NCBI RefSeq assembly: GCF_900142645.1
Contig: NZ_FRBP01000007.1
Coordinates: forward strand, 212,662 to 276,661
Reading direction: 5' to 3'
From: Eubacterium callanderi
GTDB lineage: Bacteria > Bacillota > Clostridia > Eubacteriales > Eubacteriaceae
DNA length: 64,000 bases
The position numbers and the translations under genes are program-made. Positions within the stretch are counted from its first letter, which is position 1. The number at the start of each line of letters is the position of its first letter. The notes beneath the pieces were generated by a model. It was not told the origin of the DNA and made no database searches. It worked only from the letters and a program-made list of their open reading frames with translations. Shown here in pieces: positions 8,842-18,226 of the stretch.

Positions 8842-10098
8842 ATGCCAAAGAAAATACCGGTACGAAAAGCCATGGTCTATCTGATCTTTTTTATTCTGAT
8901 GATCAAGCAGCTTTACAGTTACGCAGGGATGGGCTATACACTGATTGAAAACAGCACCTATGGCTTCCAGCAGCTGCCGAGGATTGGGGGTGTCACCATC
9001 GCTCTGGATTACCTGGCGCTGGCACTGCTCATCACACTGTTTTTGGTGGAATACCCCAAAATTATCCGGAAGCTGACTGAGCTTGGAATGACCGCGCTGC
9101 TGGTCATGACCGGGGCAGTGGTGTGCTGGGCGTTTATTACCCTCATACGTTATGGGGCAAAGACTGTTTTGTACTCGGAGACCACGCCCGAGGTCTATCT
9201 GACCATTTTGGCAGTGGTGGTAGGTGTGGACGACAAGCTCTATGGAAGCTTCAGCAGAATAGCCCTGCGCATGGGTGTTTTCTCTCTGGCGGCCAGCCTG
9301 ACTTCCTATCTGCTTTTTCTTAGTAAACACCCCTCTGGACTTATGGGGAATACAGCGGCCCTGATCCTTTATGTCCAGGGCTTCTGGCTTGTGGTTATCG
9401 GCAGCATTGATTATTTTAAGAAAAGGAAAAAGAGAGCTTTCATTTGTTTTCTGATGACCATATGTATGGTGCTGGCGCTTCTGTTTAACGCCAGAAGCTA
9501 CGTGATCCAAAGCCTTATCTGGACGTTGGTGTTCCCTTATATCACGACACAGAAGGGGAAACGGGGGCGGTTCAGGGGCGTCTGGGCAGCTGTGGTCATC
9601 GGAGGACTGGCTTTTGCATTTGTGGCAAACTTTGAGCCGCACCTGTTTGAGACTTTTATGGAAAAAACCGACCGGGATACCCGGTCTTTCCAATATATTG
9701 AGCTTTTTTCCCAGACCAATCTGAAGGACTTTCTCATCGGGCAGGGTTATGCTTTTCAGTACTACTCACCGACGATGGGTGGCTTTTACAGCTATATTGA
9801 TAACGGCTACCTGTTTTTGATGATGCGTTACGGTATTTCCATTTGCCTGCCTTATGTACTGCTGTTGGTTATGGGGATTTACAACAGCCTTTTTTACAAC
9901 AAGGAACGGCTGGTCCGGGGGTACAGCTTTGTGCTTATCATGTGGATGTGCGCTCTCGGCGGGCTGTCTGTATATACAATGCTGGTCTTTGATATTAAAT
10001 GTCTGGCCATCGCAGTCGTTATCGGGCGGTGCCTTGCTATTCACCGGGAAAAAAGAAAAAAATCAGAGAAGGGAGCAAAAACAGATGCCAGACCATAA
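8842..10098 (+). CDS. Polysaccharide repeat-unit polymerase, Wzy-like
   Basis: Integral membrane protein of 418 residues with about ten hydrophobic segments and a long loop roughly between residues 255 and 320, ending in a basic tail. This matches the O-antigen ligase/polymerase architecture of Wzy proteins, which join lipid-linked repeat units outside the membrane. Wzy proteins have little sequence conservation, so the call rests on topology, size and position in an operon with a flippase and transferases. It overlaps the next gene by 14 bases. Confidence 0.7.
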   Translation: MPKKIPVRKAMVYLIFFILMIKQLYSYAGMGYTLIENSTYGFQQLPRIGGVTIALDYLALALLITLFLVEYPKIIRKLTELGMTALLVMTGAVVCWAFITLIRYGAKTVLYSETTPEVYLTILAVVVGVDDKLYGSFSRIALRMGVFSLAASLTSYLLFLSKHPSGLMGNTAALILYVQGFWLVVIGSIDYFKKRKKRAFICFLMTICMVLALLFNARSYVIQSLIWTLVFPYITTQKGKRGRFRGVWAAVVIGGLAFAFVANFEPHLFETFMEKTDRDTRSFQYIELFSQTNLKDFLIGQGYAFQYYSPTMGGFYSYIDNGYLFLMMRYGISICLPYVLLLVMGIYNSLFYNKERLVRGYSFVLIMWMCALGGLSVYTMLVFDIKCLAIAVVIGRCLAIHREKRKKSEKGAKTDARP

Positions 10099-11278
10099 AA
10101 TTTTATATATTATCCGCTGCGGACTTCCCGAAAGCGCGGCTGGGATTCGTGTTTTCCAAATGGCGCGCCTGCTTCAGAAAAACGGATATATTGTGGATTT
10201 TCTCTGCGCGGACCCTGTGGCTGCCGAAGGTGCGGCGAACCATGGACATGACCAGCAGACCGGAGACCGGGTTTACAGCTATCAGGGCTTTCGCTATTTT
10301 GTGCCAGAGCCCTCTGAAAGAGGCAGATTCAGAAACCTTGCTGAGCTGGTCACCGCCGAAAGGCTCTGCCGCCGGGTGAAAAAACACCAGTGTGCCGAAG
10401 GATATGATGTGTTTGTTTTGTACAATGACCCCGGCCCGCTGACCTGGAGACTGAGAAAATACTGCGCGCAGCAGTGTGTCCAGCTTATCGGGGACATTAC
10501 CGAGTGGTATGCGCCGCGAAGCAGAGGTAAAATTGGCGAGCGGCTGATGCCTTTGATGGTCGGCCACCGAATACGGAGGCTGGACAAATGCTGTCTCGAC
10601 GGAGTGATAGCGGTGAGCCCTTTTTTATATGATTATTACCGCAGAAAAGGCATGAAAACCATTTTTATTCCTCCGCTTATGCAGGGCAGCGGCCAGCAAA
10701 CAGCTGTTAAGTACCATTATTACACACATCCGGTTATCAATCTGGTTTATACGGGCTCACCCGGGGAGAAGGATCTGCTGGTGCCGCTGTTTGAGGCAGT
10801 GGAACACCTTAACCGGAAAAAGCTGCGGTTTCGGCTGGACATCGCGGGTGTGGGAGAGGAGTATCTGAAAGTGGTATGGAAACATGGAAGCTACAGTGAA
10901 CTGGGCATTTTTGCTCATGGCAGAGTCAGCCGCGAGGAGGCCCTTCTCCTTGGATATCGGGCGGATTTCTGTGTGCTGCTTAGAAAAGCCAAACGTTATG
11001 CCCGGGCAGGATTTTCCACCAAAATGGCTGAGTGCATGAGCAGCGGCACAGCGATGATCTGCAACGATGTATCCGGGCCGGAGCAGCTGCTGGTGAATGG
11101 CCGGGAGGGTTTTGTCATCGCGGGTCTGGAGGAGCTTGAAGCGATGTTGGAAAAGGTTGCGGGCATGGAGCAGAACCGTATTAAAGAGATAAAAGAAGCG
11201 GCCCGGGAAAAAGCAAAGGTGCTTTTTTCGCCAGCGGCTTACGCGGCTCCGCTGCTTAAGCTGATGGAAAAGAGGTAA
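10085..11278 (+). CDS. GT4-like glycosyltransferase
   Basis: A 397-residue GT-B protein. The N-terminus contains IRCGLPESAAGIRVFQMARLL, typical of the acceptor domain. The donor domain is recognisable (TKMAECMSSGTAMICNDVSGPEQLL) but more diverged than in the neighbours. ATG 10085 is chosen because the sequence upstream in this frame lies wholly inside wzy, and GGGAG precedes it. It probably extends the repeat unit; specificity is unknown. Confidence 0.7.
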   Translation: MPDHKILYIIRCGLPESAAGIRVFQMARLLQKNGYIVDFLCADPVAAEGAANHGHDQQTGDRVYSYQGFRYFVPEPSERGRFRNLAELVTAERLCRRVKKHQCAEGYDVFVLYNDPGPLTWRLRKYCAQQCVQLIGDITEWYAPRSRGKIGERLMPLMVGHRIRRLDKCCLDGVIAVSPFLYDYYRRKGMKTIFIPPLMQGSGQQTAVKYHYYTHPVINLVYTGSPGEKDLLVPLFEAVEHLNRKKLRFRLDIAGVGEEYLKVVWKHGSYSELGIFAHGRVSREEALLLGYRADFCVLLRKAKRYARAGFSTKMAECMSSGTAMICNDVSGPEQLLVNGREGFVIAGLEELEAMLEKVAGMEQNRIKEIKEAAREKAKVLFSPAAYAAPLLKLMEKR

Positions 11279-11281
11279 AAA

Positions 11282-12355
11282 ATGAGGCTGTTAATTATCG
11301 TGGATGATTACAGTGGCGGCGCGGGAAATATGGCGCAGCTGCTGGCATTGAATGGAAAAAAGCAGGGTCTTGACGTGAGCCTGTTGCCGCTCTGGGTAAA
11401 GTCGCGTCCCCGGTATAACCTGAGTGGGATTAAATGTTTTGAAAACCGTGCGGCAAACCTAAAATCAAGGGTTCTGAATCTTCTGAGAGCCATGGTTTTT
11501 ATCCGGAGAACGGTGGCGGCTGAGGATTTTGACGCAGTGGTCTCCTTTATCACCAACAACAGTATACTGGCTGTTTTTGCTCTGCTTGGGAAAAAGATGC
11601 CGGTGATCGCCTCGGAAAGGTATAATATCAAAGCCCGGATACCTGAAGGAATGTGGCGGCTTCTGATGCGGCTTGCCTACTGCAGAGCCTCCCGTGTGAC
11701 GGTACAGTTTGAACATTTCCGGGATTTTGATAAAGGCCGCTTCAGGCATAAAACAGTGGTGACGCCGAATATCATACAGGCGGCCCCGGCGGTCAAAGAT
11801 TACCGGAGACAGGAGGATACCCCGGTTATCCACTTCGTCTCCTGCGCCCGCCTTGTCCCGGTCAAAGGGCTTGATACGATGATTGAGTGTTTTAAAAAAA
11901 TTCATGACCATAATCCCCGGACACAGCTGAATATTTACGGCGAGGGGAGGGAAAGAAAATACCTGCAGGGGCTGGTCATCCGCTATGGACTGGAGGACAC
12001 GGTGCTGCTGAGAGGAAAGACCAGCAACCCTTGTGCTGAGCTTGTAAAGAATGATATCTATCTGATGACCTCAGAGCAGGAGGGATTTCCCAATGCTCTT
12101 GGGGAAGCCATGGCTGTGGGACTGCCCTCAGTAGTTTTTGAATGCCATGAGGGCATCAGAGACTTAGTGGGGGCAGGCGGTTTTGCCGTACAGCCGGGCG
12201 ACCAGCAGGAATTTATGAAGAAAGCTTTATTATTATGCCAAGACAGCGAACTTCGGGAAAAGATGGGGAAGGAGGCTCTGAGCAGATTAAAGCGCTACCG
12301 TCCGGAGCGGGTTTTAAAAATCTGGAAGAAGTGTATCGGGGAGGCCATCTGCTGA
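11282..12355 (+). CDS. GT4 family glycosyltransferase
   Basis: A 357-residue GT4 enzyme with an N-terminal VDDYSGGAGNMAQLLALNG, a central SCARLVPVKGLDTMIECF and the donor-site block TSEQEGFPNALGEAMAVGLPSVVFE carrying the E-x7-E pattern. It starts three bases after the preceding stop, with AGAGG upstream. It resembles capsule/teichoic GalNAc-type transferases of the alpha-retaining class, but the sugar it uses cannot be read from sequence. Confidence 0.8.
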   Translation: MRLLIIVDDYSGGAGNMAQLLALNGKKQGLDVSLLPLWVKSRPRYNLSGIKCFENRAANLKSRVLNLLRAMVFIRRTVAAEDFDAVVSFITNNSILAVFALLGKKMPVIASERYNIKARIPEGMWRLLMRLAYCRASRVTVQFEHFRDFDKGRFRHKTVVTPNIIQAAPAVKDYRRQEDTPVIHFVSCARLVPVKGLDTMIECFKKIHDHNPRTQLNIYGEGRERKYLQGLVIRYGLEDTVLLRGKTSNPCAELVKNDIYLMTSEQEGFPNALGEAMAVGLPSVVFECHEGIRDLVGAGGFAVQPGDQQEFMKKALLLCQDSELREKMGKEALSRLKRYRPERVLKIWKKCIGEAIC

Positions 12356-12368
12356 GGAGGTTTAACGA

Positions 12369-13463
12369 ATGAAAATTTTATGCTTTATCGATAACCTGGG
12401 GTCTGGCGGCGCCCAGCGGCGCTTCACGAATTTGGCGGTGCTGTTCAGAAAAGCGGGGCATCAGATCTCCTTCCTGACTTACAGCGAGGGTGATTTTTTC
12501 AAAAAAACTTTGGATAAAGCCGAAATTCCTGTGACAAAAATCAGCGTCCCCTCCAAGGTTTTTAAATTTTTACAGATCATCCGTTTTCTCAGGAATTTTG
12601 ACGGTGACGTGGTAATTTCTGTGATGGAGTCCCCTAATGCTCTGGCCTGTCTGGCAAAGATAAAGTCAACGGGCTGGAAGCTGATCACAACGGAAAGCAG
12701 CAGCCGGGAGCAAACTTTCCAGTCGTTCAAAAGAAAGGTGGCAAACCGACTCGAGCGCAGAGCAGACGCTAAAATTTGCAATTCAGAGAGGGCGCGCGGT
12801 ATGTGGCTCAGGCATTACCCGGATTATGCCGATAAGCTGAAGGTAATCTATAATCCCGTGAGCCTGACCGGATACGGTCAGAAAAGGTCTTCTGAGGAGC
12901 AGGAGGTTGTCCGGCTTTTGGTCGCCGCAAGTTATCAGCCAATAAAAAATGTGGTCGGGGTGATCGAGGCGGTCCACACTCTGCCAGAAGCTGTCCGGAA
13001 AAAGCTGAGAATTGACTGGTATGGCAGAAAGGAAGCCATACGGGGAGATGATCAGACCTACCGCAACGCGGATAAAAAGATTATAGATTATGGTCTGGAA
13101 AAAACAATCCATCTCCACAGCGAGACGCCGTTTATTTATGAAAGGACGGCTGAGGCAGATGCGGTCGCACTTTTCAGCAAGGCTGAAGGCCTGCCTAATG
13201 TAATCTGCGAGGGGATGTGCCTTGGGAAACCCATTGTCATGAGCTTCGTCTCAGACTACAGGGTTATTGTGAACGGCAACGGGATCTTGTGCGATCCCCA
13301 TGAAGTGCCATCAATGGCAGAGGCACTCATGAAAATAGCTGGAACCTCAGAGGAGGAACGGCGCATAATGGGGCAGAAATCAAAAGAAATGGCCCAGTGC
13401 CTTTTTGATCCAGCGGTGATCCGGGATCAATGGCTGGCGGTAATGGAAAATGAGATGAGGTGA
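12369..13463 (+). CDS. GT4 family glycosyltransferase
   Basis: A 364-residue GT4 enzyme. The N-terminus (CFIDNLGSGGAQRRFTNLAVLF) is a classic GT4 opening, and the C-terminal donor block is SKAEGLPNVICEGMCLGKPIVMS. GAGGAGG sits upstream of ATG 12369. It is similar in layout to the preceding transferase, suggesting an old duplication. Five glycosyltransferases beyond the priming enzyme imply a repeat unit of up to six sugars. Confidence 0.8.
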   Translation: MKILCFIDNLGSGGAQRRFTNLAVLFRKAGHQISFLTYSEGDFFKKTLDKAEIPVTKISVPSKVFKFLQIIRFLRNFDGDVVISVMESPNALACLAKIKSTGWKLITTESSSREQTFQSFKRKVANRLERRADAKICNSERARGMWLRHYPDYADKLKVIYNPVSLTGYGQKRSSEEQEVVRLLVAASYQPIKNVVGVIEAVHTLPEAVRKKLRIDWYGRKEAIRGDDQTYRNADKKIIDYGLEKTIHLHSETPFIYERTAEADAVALFSKAEGLPNVICEGMCLGKPIVMSFVSDYRVIVNGNGILCDPHEVPSMAEALMKIAGTSEEERRIMGQKSKEMAQCLFDPAVIRDQWLAVMENEMR

Positions 13464-13467
13464 TGGC

Positions 13468-14832
13468 GTGAGCCGGATAGAGGGAATTGTAAGATTGTTT
13501 TTTGGAAAAAAGGAAAGCTGTTCTGAGGCGGAAATAAAACAAAAAAGGCAGCGCGGTGTTATTCTGACCGCCGGAGCAGCAGCGGTATCCAAAGTTTTTA
13601 TGACATTGATCCCCCTGATTACAGTTCGGATCACTCTGGATTATCTGGGGATAGAGCTCTACGGCTTATGGAATGCGGCCACCTCGTTTTTTGCCATGTT
13701 TTCCTTTGCGGATCTGGGGCTTGGAAGCGGTCTGCAGACAGAGTTAAGCCGTGCTGCAACTTTTGGGGATGGAGAAGTCAACCGAAAGATTATAACAAGC
13801 GTCTATGTCATGATGGCAGGTGTGGCATTCCTGATGTCCGTTTTTTGGGGGCTGGCGTATTCCTTTGTGGACTGGCCCGCGGTGTTAAACGTCCAGGATG
13901 GTGAAGGTGCACAGATGGCAGGCTGTGTGCTGTTTGTGATTGTGGTGCCGACTATTATCAATATTCCCGCGTCTTTAATCCAGCGGACACAGCTGGCTCT
14001 TCAGGAGGGATACCGCTACCATTTATGGCAGTGTGCTGGAAGCTGTCTGGGGCTTTTACTGGTACTGCTTGTGGCAAAGATTAATCTGGGACCGGTGGTT
14101 ATGATTGGTGCGGTATCTTCTGTGACGGTGGTTACTGCGATTTTAAACTCCTTTGTGTACTACGGTTTTCAACAGCCCGGGCTCCGCCCGTCACTCCGCT
14201 TTTTTGATTCACAGATATCGAAAAGGCTGCTGCAAACCGGACTTGCTTTTTTTGTCCTGTCTGTTTTGACAGCCCTGAGCCTGTCTCTGGACAATTACCT
14301 GGTGGGAAAGGCTGCCGGAATGGATGCGGTGACTCCTTATGCCCTGCAATATAAAATTGCAGGCATGATCAGCACAGTGACGCTGATGCTCAGCACACCC
14401 ATGTGGACAGCAAACGGCGAAGCACTGAGCCGGGGCGACTATGACTGGGTAAAAAAGGCGACCCGCAAAGTCGTCTGGATATCTCTGCTGTTTTCAGCAT
14501 CGGCGTCGGTCGGGTGCCTGTTGTTTGCAAAGCCAGTGCTGGATATTCTGTCTGGCGGGGCAGTTGCTGTATCCTACGGGACGCTGCTGGGGATGTGTCT
14601 GATGCAGGTACTGCTGTCTTTTACAAGTCCTTTTTTTATGGTGCTCAACGGCGCCAAAATTATCCGTTTTCAGGTGGTCATGTATCTGGTTTTCGCGGCG
14701 GTATCCCTGCCCCTGAAAATCTTTCTCGCGGAAATGCTGGGGCCCGCTGCCATTGCCTGGACCGGGGCAGTCTTTTATCTGTTCTTTATCACCGTCCCCA
14801 CCTTTTTAAGAGCCCGGAAAGTATTCTTATAA
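13468..14832 (+). CDS. Lipid-linked repeat-unit flippase, Wzx-like
   Basis: A 454-residue MOP-superfamily membrane protein with 12-14 hydrophobic segments after a basic N-terminal stretch of about 30 residues. The family flips undecaprenyl-PP-linked repeat units to the outer face. DYLGIELYGLWNAATSFFAMFSFADLGLG matches the conserved first helices of polysaccharide transporters. The start is GTG 13468 behind GAGGTGATGG. It is the last gene of the operon; only a short palindrome (14836-14848) follows before the next promoter. Confidence 0.8.
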   Translation: MSRIEGIVRLFFGKKESCSEAEIKQKRQRGVILTAGAAAVSKVFMTLIPLITVRITLDYLGIELYGLWNAATSFFAMFSFADLGLGSGLQTELSRAATFGDGEVNRKIITSVYVMMAGVAFLMSVFWGLAYSFVDWPAVLNVQDGEGAQMAGCVLFVIVVPTIINIPASLIQRTQLALQEGYRYHLWQCAGSCLGLLLVLLVAKINLGPVVMIGAVSSVTVVTAILNSFVYYGFQQPGLRPSLRFFDSQISKRLLQTGLAFFVLSVLTALSLSLDNYLVGKAAGMDAVTPYALQYKIAGMISTVTLMLSTPMWTANGEALSRGDYDWVKKATRKVVWISLLFSASASVGCLLFAKPVLDILSGGAVAVSYGTLLGMCLMQVLLSFTSPFFMVLNGAKIIRFQVVMYLVFAAVSLPLKIFLAEMLGPAAIAWTGAVFYLFFITVPTFLRARKVFL

Positions 14833-14943
14833 AAACAGCCAGGCTGTGATTTTAGGTAGAAAAAACGGGTCTTTCTATGATATAATACTTCTATTGAAAC
14901 CGTATAGCGTTTGAGAGGATTCAGAAGACAACAGAGGTGCCTT

Positions 14944-16377
14944 ATGGGAAAAATAAACAAAGAATTTGGAATTGATGAGGAGTACCTAGAATATCTCCGT
15001 TCCATTCCGGTGGACGTCTATATTAAAATTCTGGAAAACTGTTCATCGGATGTATATGTGATGGACAAAGAAGGGAAGATTATTTATGTTAATCCCAATT
15101 CCATCCGCCATTATGGGGTAGACCCGAAAGAGATGATCGGTCAGAATAACTACTCTTTCAGAAAAGGGAAGTGGACGCCAACGGCTCTGGAAAAGTGTGT
15201 CGGGGAAAAACGGACTGTTTTTGCGGAGCAGAACTATCTGCTCATTGGAAAAAGCGTTTCAACGGTGCTCACGCCCATTTTTGATAAGGATGGGGAGATT
15301 GAAATGGTCGTGACCATTGCCAATGAAATCCCTGAAAAATATGACATGACCTGGCGAAAGCTGGACGGTGAAAAGAGTAAAGCCGGGAGCAGGAGCAAAA
15401 CCCACACAATAGAGGCTGAGGACGGCAAGGACGATGATGAGATTGTCGGTCAGAGCTATATTTTCTGCAAGATTCTGCTGACCATCAAAAAAGTTTCAGA
15501 GTCCGACGTCCCGATTCTTTTAACCGGAGAGTCGGGGGTAGGCAAGACACTGATTGCCGAATATGTGCATAAAACGAGCCTGAGGGCCTCAAAGCCGTTC
15601 TGGGCTATTAACTGTGCCACGATACCGGAAAACCTTCTGGAATCGGAATTATTCGGTTATGCGCCCCATGCCTTTACAGGAGCCAGCGCCAAGGGGAAGG
15701 TCGGCCTTGTGGAACTGGCCGATGGTGGCACGCTGTTCCTTGATGAAATCGGTGAGATGGCCCCGGGGCTTCAGGCCAAGCTGCTGGACGTTCTGGAAAA
15801 CAAGCGCTTTATCCAGGTGGGCGGAAGTGAAATGAAACATGTGGATATCCGTATTGTGGCAGCTACCAACGCCAACCTCGAAAAACTGGTCTCGGAAAAG
15901 AAGTTCCGCTCAGATCTGTACTGGCGGATCAACACCATCAATATTGAGATTCCTGCTCTCAGGGAGCGCCGGGAAGATATTCTTCCTTTGACAGCCTATT
16001 TTCTGAAAAAATATAATAAAAAATATGGAAAAGACATTGATTTTTCTCCCAAGTCCATGGCGATCCTTATTGCCTACGACTGGCCGGGAAATATCCGGCA
16101 GCTGAAGAATCTCATTGAGCGGACGGTTCTTCTGTCCACCAGCGGCCCGGTTGCGCCGAAAGAGCTGCCAGAATTTATGATCGAGGGTACGGCCATGGCA
16201 GAGGAGACCTATAAGGAAAGCTATGATTATATTCTGGAAAGCGTTGGGAAACAGCTGATCCGTGAGTCCTATAAAAAACACAGAAACATGAAAAAGGTCG
16301 CTGAAGATCTGGACATCAGCCATTCCAAGGCTTTTCGGCTGGTAAGTGAATACTGTAAGGATTTAATGAAAAAATAG
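14944..16377 (+). CDS. PAS-domain sigma-54-dependent transcriptional activator
   Basis: Enhancer-binding protein of 477 residues. An N-terminal PAS domain (about 28-130, VYVMDKEGKIIYVNPNS) probably senses a ligand. The AAA+ domain (about 165-395) has Walker A GESGVGKT and Walker B GTLFLDEIGEM. The C-terminus (MKKVAEDLDISHSKAFRLV) is a Fis-like HTH. The loop that contacts sigma-54 reads HAFTGA instead of GAFTGA. The start has GAGGTG at the right distance; TATAAT at 14881-14886 may be the -10. It probably activates the mttB promoter about 6.5 kb away, the only clear -24/-12 element found in the window. Confidence 0.88.
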   Translation: MGKINKEFGIDEEYLEYLRSIPVDVYIKILENCSSDVYVMDKEGKIIYVNPNSIRHYGVDPKEMIGQNNYSFRKGKWTPTALEKCVGEKRTVFAEQNYLLIGKSVSTVLTPIFDKDGEIEMVVTIANEIPEKYDMTWRKLDGEKSKAGSRSKTHTIEAEDGKDDDEIVGQSYIFCKILLTIKKVSESDVPILLTGESGVGKTLIAEYVHKTSLRASKPFWAINCATIPENLLESELFGYAPHAFTGASAKGKVGLVELADGGTLFLDEIGEMAPGLQAKLLDVLENKRFIQVGGSEMKHVDIRIVAATNANLEKLVSEKKFRSDLYWRINTINIEIPALRERREDILPLTAYFLKKYNKKYGKDIDFSPKSMAILIAYDWPGNIRQLKNLIERTVLLSTSGPVAPKELPEFMIEGTAMAEETYKESYDYILESVGKQLIRESYKKHRNMKKVAEDLDISHSKAFRLVSEYCKDLMKK

Positions 16378-16429
16378 AGAATTTAGATTAAGTGTTTATT
16401 AAAAAAATATCAGCATTAAAATAAAAAAG

Positions 16430-16477
16430 AGGCAAAGCAAGGCGTTCTGAGACAGATCGCTTACTTTGCCTTTTTTT
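16430..16477. terminator. Rho-independent terminator after the sigma-54 activator
   Basis: AGGCAAAG (16430-16437) pairs with CTTTGCCT (16464-16471), followed by a seven-T run on the plus strand. A-rich sequence before the stem would give U's on the minus strand, so it may also serve the convergent BCCT gene that ends at 16476. Confidence 0.8.
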
Positions 16478-18062
16478 ATTTTTTGTCAGCATGTGGTAAG
16501 GTAAAATCACCCGGTTCAAAATCTGGTGTGGGGTCTTTTTCCTTTTCAATAATCTGCGCCCGCGTCAGGCTTCCAAAGTCCTTTCTCATCCATTTATACA
16601 GAGATACAACACAGAGGATGAGCGTTACAGACACCGGGAGCGCTGATATAATAATGGCCGATTTAAGAGAATCCAGCGGCGCCTTTGCAAACATGAGGCA
16701 CAGCGGAATCGCGGAAATGACAATGGCCCAGAACAGTTTGAGATGGTTCGGCGGGATTTCGTCATCCTTAATATTTTTGATGGAAGCCGCGGACAGAGTA
16801 AAGACAGCGGAATCCAGAGTGGTGATGAGCAGCATGGTGCCAGTGAGAAACCATACAAGCAGGATGATTTTCCCGAGAGGCAGGGCCGCGATAACCGTTG
16901 AAATAACCTGTTCCGGACTCTGGGTCTGGAGGATTTCGACAAAGTTAAAGGAGCCGGTAAGCTGCAGCTGGAGTCCGTAGTTGGACAATACACCAAAGAA
17001 CAGAAGTGTGCTGAGCATACCTGCGCCAGTGATGCTCAGGATAACCTCTTTGATGGTCCGCCCCTTGGAGATTTTAGCAATGAAGATCCACATCCAGGGC
17101 GCCAGGGTAATCCACCAGGCCCAGTAAAAAACGGTCCAGTCTGCTGTAAAACCAGTCTTGATAATGGGCTCAGTTTCGGTGATCATGGGCACAAAATTAG
17201 AGAGCATCATCCCAAAGCTCTTGATGGTATTTTCAAGCTGGAATTGAGGCCCGCCAAAAATAAAGACATAAGCCAGTAAAAAGAAACACAGGTAAATGGT
17301 GGAGTCTGAACAGAATTTCATTCCCTTTTCAAGCCCTGCATAGGAACTGGCGGTAAAGAATATGGTGACTGCGACCACCATAACGACCTGCATGATAAAG
17401 TTATCGGGTGTGCCGAGACTGGTGTGCAGATTGTTGACCAGCATTGGAACCCCTGTTCCAAAGGTTAAAATAATACCTGAAACGATTCCAAAAATAAAAA
17501 TAATGTTAATGATCTTATTCCAGATTGGCCGGCCGCCGGTAACACCTTCACAGCCGTTTGCCAGTGAGAGGCCCTCCTGTCTGCGGACATAAAAACGGTA
17601 GGCCAGAGGAATGGTGCCAATGGCATAGATTCCCCAGGCGGGAACGCCCCAGTGGAAAAAGTTGTAGGATACAGCGACCTGCGCGGCAGCGATGCTCTCG
17701 GGTGTAATGCTCTGGGGCGGCGTGATGTAGTAATAGACCCATTCGAGAACGGCCCAGTACAAAAGCGCAGCACCCATCGTTGCGCAGAAGATCATGGCGA
17801 TCCAGCTGAAGGTTTTGTACTCCGGCTTATCCTTGCCAAGCTTGATATTCCCAAATTTGGAAAAAGCAACGGCGAAGTTAAAGACGAAGATACCGATAGT
17901 GATTACAATAAAGTAAACGCCCATCTTGGTTGTAATGAAAATTCGAATATTATTCAGAATTTCCGTCGCTGCTGTGGGCATCAGTATGATATACACACTG
18001 AAGACAGCAACCAGTGCCAGAGTGATAATGATTGCCCATTTGTCAATTTTATATTTTTTCAT
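16476..18062 (-). CDS. BCCT family betaine/carnitine/choline transporter (copy 1)
   Basis: A 528-residue secondary transporter with 12 predicted helices. The TM8 signature WAWWITLAPWMWIFIAKISKG, with the Trp residues that cage quaternary ammonium groups, is intact. A second paralogue lies directly upstream, similar along the whole length. It has its own promoter (18133-18162). BCCT proteins import betaines, carnitine or related compounds; with an MttB-type methyltransferase nearby, the likely cargo is a methylated quaternary amine used as a methyl donor. The exact substrate is unknown. Confidence 0.88.
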   Translation of the reverse strand: MKKYKIDKWAIIITLALVAVFSVYIILMPTAATEILNNIRIFITTKMGVYFIVITIGIFVFNFAVAFSKFGNIKLGKDKPEYKTFSWIAMIFCATMGAALLYWAVLEWVYYYITPPQSITPESIAAAQVAVSYNFFHWGVPAWGIYAIGTIPLAYRFYVRRQEGLSLANGCEGVTGGRPIWNKIINIIFIFGIVSGIILTFGTGVPMLVNNLHTSLGTPDNFIMQVVMVVAVTIFFTASSYAGLEKGMKFCSDSTIYLCFFLLAYVFIFGGPQFQLENTIKSFGMMLSNFVPMITETEPIIKTGFTADWTVFYWAWWITLAPWMWIFIAKISKGRTIKEVILSITGAGMLSTLLFFGVLSNYGLQLQLTGSFNFVEILQTQSPEQVISTVIAALPLGKIILLVWFLTGTMLLITTLDSAVFTLSAASIKNIKDDEIPPNHLKLFWAIVISAIPLCLMFAKAPLDSLKSAIIISALPVSVTLILCVVSLYKWMRKDFGSLTRAQIIEKEKDPTPDFEPGDFTLPHADKK

Positions 18063-18132
18063 GGGTTTATACCTCCTTTGATATGCAAAGATAAGCTAGC
18101 TAGGAAAATCTTTACATTCGCAAGGTATTATT

Positions 18133-18162
18133 ATTTTACTATATTTTTGGTGTTTTGTCCAA
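18133..18162 (-). promoter_or_regulatory. Sigma-70 promoter of BCCT copy 1
   Basis: On the minus strand, -35 TTGGAC (18162-18157) and -10 TAAAAT (18138-18133) are separated by 18 bases. The element aligns closely with the promoter of BCCT copy 2, including the flanking CATTGGAC and GCGAATG blocks, so the duplication included the control region. Confidence 0.7.
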
Positions 18163-18185
18163 TGCTCCTTCATTAAAGTTACTAA

Positions 18186-18220
18186 TAAAGCCTGGATGCT
18201 ATAAAAACATCCAGGCTTTA
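18186..18220 (-). terminator. Strong hairpin terminator after BCCT copy 2
   Basis: A perfect 13-bp stem (TAAAGCCTGGATG with CATCCAGGCTTTA) with a nine-base loop lies seven bases past the stop of BCCT copy 2 on the minus strand. It separates the two BCCT genes into different transcription units. Confidence 0.8.
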
Positions 18221-18226
18221 TAAACA

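Noticed and set aside
8818-9693. 291-residue frame antisense to the wzy-like gene
   Set aside because: It lies wholly opposite a gene with clear membrane topology, and its composition is the mirror of hydrophobic codons. No start signal or motif.
18063-18187. Sigma-54 promoter for the BCCT genes
   Set aside because: No GG-N10-GC element in the correct setting was found upstream of either BCCT gene; conserved sigma-70 boxes are present instead.
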